A stretch of DNA of 64,000 nucleotides from Aaosphaeria pasadenensis. Lineage: Eukaryota > Ascomycota > Dothideomycetes > Pleosporales. Made by a program: the position numbers and the translations under genes. Shown piece by piece: positions 56,033 through 64,000 of this stretch (positions are counted from its first letter, which is position 1; each line of letters starts with the position of its first letter). Below the pieces are notes generated by a model. That model saw only the letters and a program-made list of their open reading frames with translations. It made no database searches and was not told the DNA's origin. Location of the stretch: NCBI GenBank assembly GCA_022813625.1, contig JAKLMB010000002.1:1550001-1614000 (forward strand). Reading direction: 5' to 3'.

Positions 56033-57361
56033 GAGGGTGAGTGTGATATTTAGTTGTTGTTGGGGGAAGATGTGTATGCTGACATTGTGTGATAGAGTTG
56101 GCATCGATGCGTTACTTTTCAATATAAAAATTCAATAAACAAATATCCATTATTCCCAGACGATGTGGTAGAAGGAGGAAAAAGTCCAAGCGATTCAACA
56201 TGACCCATATACATTCGGCCAACGAACCAACACATAGACTCAGGAGCCATCACGAAATCATCACGACGCAGGTAATGGCAATTCCAGAGGGGGATGAAGG
56301 GGAAGGGGAAAAAGGAGAGCGAGTACTGCAGACTGGCACAAAGCTCCTTCTCCCATTTCATATATATACTTAACACAATACCAACAATCTCTCCCTCTCC
56401 CTCCGTTTCTGTTCTCTCTCCCCCCTTTCCATCAATTCATCTTTCAATACCCATCACCACCAGGCGCTCGCTGCTAGCTCAGCTCAGTCCTGCCATCATT
56501 CCCTTCATCCCTCATACCCATGTCTCTCCTTTCTGTTCCTTTGTTCTCTTCTTCTTCCTTCCTTACAAATTAACCCTATTACCCTTATTTCCTTCTTCTC
56601 GACGGAGAAAGCAACAAATGATAGATAAAGCTACTATAATAATGAAACTCTTTCCTCCTCTGCTCCACTCTGAGGCTTCTTCAATCCACTATTTGTTAAT
56701 TGAACTTGAAGGAAGAAGGGAGGGGATGTGATCGAACGACTGGTTGGAAAAGTGTGCTGACATGTATTGATTCATTGAGTCATGGATACAAACGGGGGAG
56801 TCGGGGATTAAACCATTTAGGAGCGTCACTGATGAAGGAGAGACAACTTTCCCTTATACTGCTACTGACACTGTAGTTCACAAGACACAATGTGCATGGT
56901 GTACACATGAAGAGAACGTGTGAATTGATAGATCCTGTGATTCAAGATATGTGGTATTATACTTTCACAAATACAATTGTTCGGAAACGGAAAAGGAAAG
57001 TGTCGTTTCTGGTTCTTCATTCGCTTTCCCCTTCCCTATCATTGAGTCGCCCGTGGGGGACCCAAACCAAAAAAATCCCATTCCGCCATCCCCCACCAGT
57101 TGGATATTTACGCCGATGTTGTGTGCTCGTGCTGGTACTTCAAGTGCCGCCGAAGCAAGCAAAGACACAACAGATGCTGCTTTCCCCATGAAACTGAATG
57201 AAACAACAAGATTGCTCGGGAAAGAATACAGAAAAAAAGTCGCCCAAATTTATGCCGATTATATAATAGAAAGGTCGTTATCGCTTGATGATGATTGGTA
57301 ATGACGAATATGATGATGATGATGATGATGTAAATAGGTATTCGATCGTATGCTCGCTCGC
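56033..57361. other. Intergenic, 3' side of the 57362 gene
   Basis: About 1.3 kb. Contains pyrimidine-rich sequence (56385-56600) and a (TGA)n microsatellite at 57311-57330. A 116-codon plus-strand frame ending at 57301 has no ATG at its start and no recognised motif. Confidence 0.5.
57311..57330. repeat. (TGA)n microsatellite
   Basis: Six to seven TGA units about 30 bp past the stop of the minus-strand gene. Confidence 0.8.
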
Positions 57362-59317
57362 TCATACAGCCCAACTTCCCTTTCGGACCGCGGTGCCCAT
57401 TCCGCCGAGAAGCTGGTCGCTCGCCATCTTCGGATGCTGCCTCGCCCATTCCCGGACGTAGACGCGCAGGGCTCGCCAGCGCGAACACGTCTCCTCTGTG
57501 ATGTCGGAATCGGTGAGGTTTCCGTCCTCGCCGAGGCGGATGTATCCGCGGGAGGTTGCGAGGTGGTCGTCTTGCCGGAGCTCTGACACGGGGATGTGCG
57601 AAATCTTCGATAGCTCCTCGTCGAACATGCGGGCGATGGAGGGGTAGCCCAGGGACAGGTAGTTGTAGACTTGCGTCACGAAGTTATCGCCAAAGTCTTC
57701 GTCGATGGCGGCTTCCGTTGCAAGTTTGTCGTCGATGCAGGCGAAGTCGGTCTGGGAGGCTGGTGGGGTCGGGGGGAGTAAACTCATTTGGGGAGTAGGG
57801 CACGGCGAGAACGGGTTGCTGATCTCAACGGCGGGTGTGAGAATGCCAGTAGGCCCTCGTGGAGGCGTGTTTCCAGAGTTCACACAGCATCCACCCCACA
57901 ACCCCCCTGGGTTACTGCCGTGGCCATTGTTGCTGCTCCGACTCGGTTGGCGACTGGGGTTGTTGGAGTACAGTGATGGGGTGGCGCTTTCATTTGATTT
58001 GTTACTTCCACCACACCATAGTCCTTCCCCTTTCTCGGCTTGTTGACTTTGCTCTGCAAGATAGCACATTGTTATCTTGACAGCGTCGCAGCCTTGGGTG
58101 GGGTCGAATCGTGATGGCTCTGGTGACTCGCATCGTGGAAAGCGAATGTCGCTGCCAAGCATAGGAGGTCGTGCGCTCTTGCGCATCCCATCCATCTCCG
58201 CATCCTTGGTCTCGGGAGCCGCAACGTTTCTGCCGAAAGGATTGTACTTGGTGGGATCAGGTCTACCATCATCTATGACACCCTTAGGCGACTCTTGCTC
58301 TTTTTGTTGCTGCTCTTCTCGATGCTTTCTCATGGCTAACATGTCATAGTTGACTTCGGACCATGATGAATCTCGCCTCCTTACAGCCTCTGTGGCGTAC
58401 TTATCCATCGACGAGCCCGAACCCTCAGATTCGTGATCGATGAAGTGATCGACAGGTTCATGATGATCGTTGTTTGCGAAAGCAGCCATTGCTTGTTCTT
58501 GGAGTTGAGCCTCTGCGGCCTTTGCGGCCAGTTCAAGGAGGTAGCCCGAGAATCGCTCATCCACACTCTCTCGCATGCGGGTGGCTTCGGTGTACATGTA
58601 CGAATGGTCGGAATTTGATGGGGATGTTGCTGGGGAAGGCGGCGTCGACTCCTCTGACTCGGAGGACTCGATTGGTTCCAGATCCGGCACTCTGAACGAA
58701 TGTTGTGAACGCATGCTCGAGAACGAGCTTGGTCGACGCATCATGTTCGGTGATGTGGCTCGTTGGATTTCAAGGAAGAGGGGGTTTTGATGTATGCTTA
58801 TCGGTGTGGCGTTCGGCGGTGATGCTCGCCGGTTCCTTTTGAAGGCTCCGTCCCCAGCGTCACCGATAATTTCCGTCTTATGTGAAGGGGGAATCACAGG
58901 CCCTTTATCGCCTGTTCTTCGAGATCGCTGCGCTGTCTCGATCAATTGAGGAGTGAACTTGCGGGGTGAACGTTTTTCTTTCTTTACAGCCGTCTCGGCT
59001 TCCCAATCATGGGCGAATTTGTCCCTCGAGGCTCCAGGGCTTTTCAAAGGCGAAGTAGGCTTCGCTCGAGAACTCCGAGTAGTCGTCTCTATGGGTTGAG
59101 GAGCAAACTTCCGGACTGCTCGCTTGGTGGTCTCGACAGGTTCTGGTGCAAATTTGCGGACTGTCCTGGTTGAAGTCTCCACGGGCTGTGGTGCAAATTT
59201 ACGGGGAGGTCTTGCTGGTTTATCTGCAGCATCCGGTGAAGACTTTCGATCCTTGGAAGACATGGTGGTAGTCTCAATGGGCTCCACCTTGAAGCGTCGG
59301 GGCGGAGCGGACGACAT
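57362..59317 (-). CDS. Fungal protein with repeated RKFxPxPxET motif
   Basis: Function unknown, 651 residues, single exon. The first ATG of the frame is at 59317 (MSSAPPRRFKVEPIETTT). Five copies of a motif close to R-K-F-A-P-Q-P-I-E-T occur, with Phe at residues 9, 41, 56, 71 and 121. The middle three are spaced exactly 15 residues. The region up to 500 is disordered and Ser-rich, with one helix (ERFSGYLLELAAKAAEAQLQEQ). The C-terminal 130 residues are compact: NYLSLGYPSIARMFDEELSK, ISHIPVSELRQDDHLATSRG, YIRLGEDGN and RVYVREWARQHPKM, ending GTAVRKGSWAV. This C-terminal block looks conserved among Pezizomycotina. It may be a scaffold with docking motifs, but that is inference. Confidence 0.8.
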   Translation of the reverse strand: MSSAPPRRFKVEPIETTTMSSKDRKSSPDAADKPARPPRKFAPQPVETSTRTVRKFAPEPVETTKRAVRKFAPQPIETTTRSSRAKPTSPLKSPGASRDKFAHDWEAETAVKKEKRSPRKFTPQLIETAQRSRRTGDKGPVIPPSHKTEIIGDAGDGAFKRNRRASPPNATPISIHQNPLFLEIQRATSPNMMRRPSSFSSMRSQHSFRVPDLEPIESSESEESTPPSPATSPSNSDHSYMYTEATRMRESVDERFSGYLLELAAKAAEAQLQEQAMAAFANNDHHEPVDHFIDHESEGSGSSMDKYATEAVRRRDSSWSEVNYDMLAMRKHREEQQQKEQESPKGVIDDGRPDPTKYNPFGRNVAAPETKDAEMDGMRKSARPPMLGSDIRFPRCESPEPSRFDPTQGCDAVKITMCYLAEQSQQAEKGEGLWCGGSNKSNESATPSLYSNNPSRQPSRSSNNGHGSNPGGLWGGCCVNSGNTPPRGPTGILTPAVEISNPFSPCPTPQMSLLPPTPPASQTDFACIDDKLATEAAIDEDFGDNFVTQVYNYLSLGYPSIARMFDEELSKISHIPVSELRQDDHLATSRGYIRLGEDGNLTDSDITEETCSRWRALRVYVREWARQHPKMASDQLLGGMGTAVRKGSWAV

Positions 59318-60501
59318 GACGGGCAATAGATGGCCAAAAACACTTTTTCTTTTTCTTACTTAGAAGGGAAATGCTTGTGCCATATGTGAACCCCAGTAGT
59401 GATTAAAGAATAAAGAGTCACACTATTTGATCGACAAACCCGGGGAGAGATGCAGCAGTGAAAGTCGACTAGTATAAGCGCAAGTCTGGTTGGACGAAAG
59501 GGTTAGGCTTGCGGATGCACGCCAGAATGCGGGGAAGAGGCGGTCGGGAGAAACCGGAGGTCCTTTTTTGGTGTAGCGAAAATGTACGCAGTAGGAGAAA
59601 GACGGGTTGCCTACACGCCCGTTTCCCCAAAATCGGAGCAATTCAGGAGCTCTAATTGGAAATTTGGTCCTTGGGTGTGCTCCGCTGGTCCAATTCTTAT
59701 GGCTGTAAAACGTGCTCTGAAATGCTTCAAACCAAATCGGTGTATGCTATGCGGAGCCGGCGGCGGGGAGATGGCGTCAATTGAGGAGGATGACCGGGCT
59801 CGGGGAAGGCTTGGATGGTGAGTCGCGTGTGAATATTTCGGGACGGCTATAGATCTATCCTGTGAAAGTTATCAGAAGCTGCTTGTTTGATTGCGACGGC
59901 GCGGCGCGTGCATGTGTGCAAGACTCACAATGATCGAGGTTGGTCCAATTGAAGGAAGTTGCAGCCAACACCTAGGCACAACGGTATGATTATCTTGCTT
60001 GTGAAATCCGCCGAAAAGCGTTATGTTCCCGGAAAGGCACCTTCATGTGAAATCTGAAGATATCACGTCGTGGAGAATTTTCGGACACCACCGTATCGTA
60101 AGGAGTTGACAGACTCTAAGTGACGTATGTATGAATAAAGGCAGGGGGATGTCGAGGCCCACTTTTCGAAACGACAGTAGTCAATTACCACGAGCTGAAA
60201 AGGGTTTAAGGTAGCGTTCCAGAATTAGGTCCCTCGGGATGCGATTTGGATATTGCAGGACGAGGTCGTGGTCGTGGTCGTGGTTGCGAAGGAGGCGGAG
60301 GAGCAGGCGGAGGAGGGCGTGTGAGTGTTGAGGGTTGGGATGACGAGGTCCAAAGGCGTATGACGGACAGAAGGTACAGAATAGCTTAAGCACCTAGTCA
60401 AAGTATCTAACAATGGTTGTGGAGGTAGTCGTAATAGTAGTTTGCACTACGGGATGTACAGACAGCAGCGGTCGAGCGGTACAACGGAAGTGTGAATTAA
60501 G

Positions 60502-60526
60502 GTGTACAGTGTACAGTGTACAGTGT
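60502..60526. repeat. 7-bp tandem repeat (GTACAGT)
   Basis: About three and a half copies head to tail. Confidence 0.8.
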
Positions 60527-62569
60527 AAGGGAATGAGTTAATGCAGGTTCGGCGCGGTGGAAGTGGACTTTTGAGGAGTTGCGTATCATCAGTAATGATG
60601 AGAAAGGTACAGGGTGACCAAGGCCAACAAGGTTAACAGCGGTGTGTGTGGCGTGGCCTAAATGTTCGTATGGGCGATCTGGGCTGAGGTGGTGCCTTTT
60701 CTGTTTTCCTGTCCTGTCCTGTCTCGTCCTGGTTCGTCTCTCCTGGCGCTGTCCAGCACTCCAGCCTGTCCACCGTGTGGTTCGTCTCCTGGCCCTGTCG
60801 TGTTGAGACCAGACAAGGATCACGAAAATCCACGGCCGGGCACACGCTGCGGTCAAGACGACTCCGTCCAGGGAGGAAGGGATGAATGGATGGAGGCACG
60901 GATTCTATAATTATTAGTAGTGGTTGGGCTAATTAGATTGAGAACACTGTCGTCAGCCTGCGCTTTGATGAGAGTAAAAACGCAATCTGTTATGAAACAA
61001 GGAGAATTTGTACAATCATGGATGGATGAATGGGCACGGGTTAGAGGTCAAGATTTGGAAAAGAAAAGATAAGAATCATGACAGGTCCGACAGGAACATG
61101 AAAGTGATTGCTGTTGTTGAGAACATTCAATGGACTGGAATCAACGCCGTGCATCCCGATAAGCGTTGGTTGGTGTTGTCGCGGGTGGTCTGGACAATTG
61201 TGGCCACCACAGAATCTCCACAGTAAGTATGACAATCGGACATCAATAGTAAGTAATAGTAATGAGGTAGTGAACACCTTGAACCGGATTGGAACAGCTG
61301 GAGATGCGCATACACACAAGAGACAAGGTTAAGAAAAAAGGAACAGCTGGAAAAGACCCACAACGAAACACTCTACGCCTACCAGTCAGCGGCGCCATAA
61401 TACTTACTAGTCACCTAGTCTCCTCGTTCTAGTCTTCTCGTCTCCTCAGGCGAGGAAAAAAAAACAGTTCAAGCAATAATAGTAATGCGCCGCGTGGAGG
61501 CGGAGACTCGATCCATGGGTCCCTGGGAAGACTGGCGGAGCTCAACGGAGGCGACGCGGAGGAGCATCTATCAATTATGTATGGATTTTTGTTTGTGTGT
61601 GTGGAGTTGAATGTTGGAGATTCAAAGTATGGAGTGCAGACTGCAGAGTACGGACAACGATCAACATCTGGAGTCTGGAGACCTTTCCTTACCTCACGCA
61701 CTAGGTATGATGATAATCGATCAACGGCCTGGAGGATCTGCAATGGGGCAATCCTACCAGTGATGACAACTAATTACAGACTCGTTCACTCTCCAATGCT
61801 CCATTTTATTCATTCCTCGGCGTCATGAATGTATGAGTGATAGTATTACCCATACTCGTCATTCCTGATTCCATCTCTCTGTCGCTTGATTGCCCACATC
61901 CCTCTCTCTCCACGTCCCACGTCCCAACTCATCGGGTTCCTATCATGAACTCACTCGCAAGCTTCGACAAATGCAGCTCTCCACCGCTGAAGCCCAAAGC
62001 ATAGGTAAGTTCAAGTAAGGTAATCGATCAAGCCAGTAAATAAGTAAGTAGGGGATGGGAGGGGCCAACGGAAGCTGAGGCGTATAGTAGTACACCTGAG
62101 CTTGGATGGAAATGAATCATGGTATGTGTACGGCGGGAGTACGGAGTACGTGATCTGGCGATGTCGATGCGGTTTGCGCCCAACTTCAACTTCGATGCCG
62201 CCGACAAATGCATCCTCGTCAATTGCACACGATTCACAACCCCAAGATTCAAGATCCCAGAAATGTGTCCATCCATCCAGGGTCATGAGCCAGTAACAGG
62301 CCCCTCCGCTCGTCTATATCTCAGGAGTAGCCCTCGTAGCAAAATAATTGCCTCAAAAACCCTGGAATTGGATATATCCCCAATATGAAATCTGACTCCT
62401 CGCCCGCTGCGCACATACGTATCTACGCAGGTATTGTGTAACTTGTAAGAAGAAAAGGGTTACACGACTTCATCTCTCCCGTTTTCAACCGGCCGGGAAG
62501 CATTGTCATACTTTGAGGTTTCATTTTATTCGCTCATTACGGAGTGCCTGGTTTCTTGATAGATAACTG

Positions 62570-62597
62570 GTGTAGCTGTGTAGCTGTGTAGCTGTGT
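62570..62597. repeat. 8-bp tandem repeat (GTGTAGCT)
   Basis: Three complete copies and a partial fourth. Confidence 0.8.
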
Positions 62598-64000
62598 TTA
62601 TCGCTCTACTCCGTACTTGCTGCTGTCGCGTGTCGCGTGTCCATTTCATTCAGTAGCAGATATCCAGATTGTGTCTTCTGACTGTCTACACCGCACCGTA
62701 CCTTCGTTGTCGTCGCATCTGCCCAGATCCCCCCCCGAATGGTTTCACATGTTCATCGTTACCTTTCCCTTTCTTTTTCCTTCCTCTTTCCCCACATGAG
62801 GTGTTTAATTTCCTAATTATGTTATTCGATTGATTTATTCGCCTTTTACTTTTTCGTTCCTTTTCTCCCACGCACCTCTTCGCCAACAATAATCTCAAGA
62901 GGACCCATGACCCCAAAGCTGTGTTTTCTTTTCCAAAACGATCGGTAGATGTTGCATCGTAATCGCATTCGCGAACCTCTCGTCATTCTAGAATAGCTTG
63001 GCTCTCGGGTGCTTTTTGTGGGTACATATTTTTACCTACACAGCATTCGTATGTCCTCCGTACCTTTTCACCTCACAGACCACCGAGCCACTTTAACTAC
63101 TGGTTTGCGGCTGAAAAGAAAAATACACAATTGGCGACTGTGGCCGTAACCATAACCGTGTTCGTTCCAACTTCCTCCATCGATCGAGTCTCGGGTCTAT
63201 TTTACTATCCCCCTCCCTCTTTCGCTTCAAATGCTCCAGAAAGGGAGAGGAGAAGGGAGCCACAGATATCTACTATTCCCGAAGATAGAAGTGGCTGCCA
63301 CATACGCGCGCTATTGTGTCCAAATTTGTACAGCGGGTGGCGAAGACAAGTCCATGGTCTCAACAGCTACGAATAGTGTGTTCAGTGTTCACCGTATCTA
63401 CAACTTGCCTGCGTAGGATGTGACGCGATGCGAGTAGTGGCGCGACGTGATCGTGATCGTGATGTTTTGGCGGCCACAGTCCACTCACACCGTATCTCTC
63501 TGTCGACGTAACAACACACGCTGTTTCCTTCTCTTTACTATCAGGATTTCCTGGTGCATCATGCATGAACAACACTCCGTACAACTGGCGGAGATTCGCG
63601 ACGCTGGTACGGAAGCGCCCGACAAACAAACGGGATACTCTTAAATGTACTGAGCAAACGCAAAGCGTCACTATGCGTGTTCTGGAAATTCAATTGGGGT
63701 CAGTGTCATGCGAGATCTATCCGGGACATAATGTCGTCGTTATCTTTTTCGCGGTGGCCGCATCACGAGTTGGTTGGGCTTCGTATTCTATCCGCCTGCG
63801 ACCGGAACTCCGTTCATGGGCGCATGATATGTCTTGCTATTTTCGAAGTTCACGTTCTCGATTGACCACTCGCATCTAGCCACTTAACTCAGAGCGCGTC
63901 TGTTAGTTAGATTAGGTATGTACAGGGAAGTGTACTGCTTCGGCCTTGAGAGTCTAGGTTGCATGGCTGGTCGTGAAAGTGTTGTTTGTTCTGATTCATT

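Larger units (their letters stand above)
59318..64000. other. Long gene-free region at right edge
   Basis: About 4.7 kb with no gene I can support on either strand. It holds short tandem repeats (60502-60526 and 62570-62597), a GGTCGT-rich tract near 60263-60285, and TACGGAGTA-type motifs at 62140-62149 and 62608-62616. The first 600 bp is the promoter side of the 57362 gene. A gene with many short exons, or a non-coding RNA, could have been missed. Confidence 0.5.

Noticed and set aside
62119..62388. 89-codon plus-strand frame near the right edge
   Set aside because: No family signature; overlaps open frames on the other strand.

Overview
This is nuclear DNA from a filamentous ascomycete (Pezizomycotina). 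The evidence is split genes with introns mostly 41-115 bp long, GT..AG borders, CTAAC/TACTAAC branch points close to the acceptor, short divergent promoters, mixed housekeeping genes on both strands, and several fungal-only protein families. A class such as Leotiomycetes is possible, but I cannot prove it from this window. I found no tRNA or rRNA gene, CRISPR array, intact transposon or virus.

Layout. 1-979 (-): 5' part of a thioredoxin reductase gene that runs off the left edge. 3071-3777 (-): small fungal protein. 4452-6142 (+): Atg14-type autophagy PI3-kinase subunit. 6360-7861 (+): phosphotransferase (APH fold). 9160-10538 (+): cystathionine gamma-lyase. 11579-12619 (-) and 13130-14447 (+): TFIIF beta and COP9 signalosome subunit 4, divergent. 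15082-16809 (+): HxxxD acyltransferase. 17307-18805 (+): fungal membrane-associated alpha/beta-hydrolase-like protein. 19193-20059 (-) and 20251-22002 (+): ATP synthase subunit 4 and Noc4, divergent. 22309-23314 (+): five-finger CCCH protein. 23604-25952: poorly conserved accessory stretch with a possible small gene and a secreted-type gene carrying two apparent frame breaks. 25953-27179: AT-rich gap with coding-like remnants. 27180-29765 (+): Sel1-repeat protein with a 1 kb last intron. 33056-35093 (-): bZIP factor with a hydrophobic segment, flanked by more than 3 kb of gene-free DNA on each side. 38862-40585 (-) and 41066-42331 (+): splicing factor Prp4 and a Ptc7-type phosphatase, divergent. 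43052-45000 (+): Mps1-type spindle kinase with an X-box-like palindrome upstream. 45713-46855 (-) and 47050-47772 (+): Nsa2 and mitochondrial bL21, divergent. 48251-50080 (-) and 50369-51535 (+): eIF3d and a fungal-only protein, divergent. 51847-54044 (+): type II membrane nucleotide pyrophosphatase with a probable GC-AG intron. 55781-56032 (+): small very basic protein. 57362-59317 (-): fungal protein with a repeated RKFxPxPxET motif. 59318-64000: gene-free.

Most of the window is core housekeeping: ribosome biogenesis and translation (Noc4, Nsa2, eIF3d, bL21m), mRNA synthesis and processing (TFIIF beta, Prp4, CCCH protein), mitochondria (ATP4, Ptc7, bL21m), redox and sulphur metabolism (thioredoxin reductase, cystathionine gamma-lyase), and signalling or turnover (CSN4, Atg14, Mps1). 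Five divergent pairs share promoters of about 190-510 bp. I see no biosynthetic cluster or obvious new multi-gene system. The better leads are local: a 7-nt microexon, a 1 kb terminal intron, a GC-AG intron, a hydrophobic segment in a bZIP protein, a repeated peptide motif of unknown role, an X-box upstream of MPS1, and an intergenic 9-mer (TACGGAGTA) seen at six sites.
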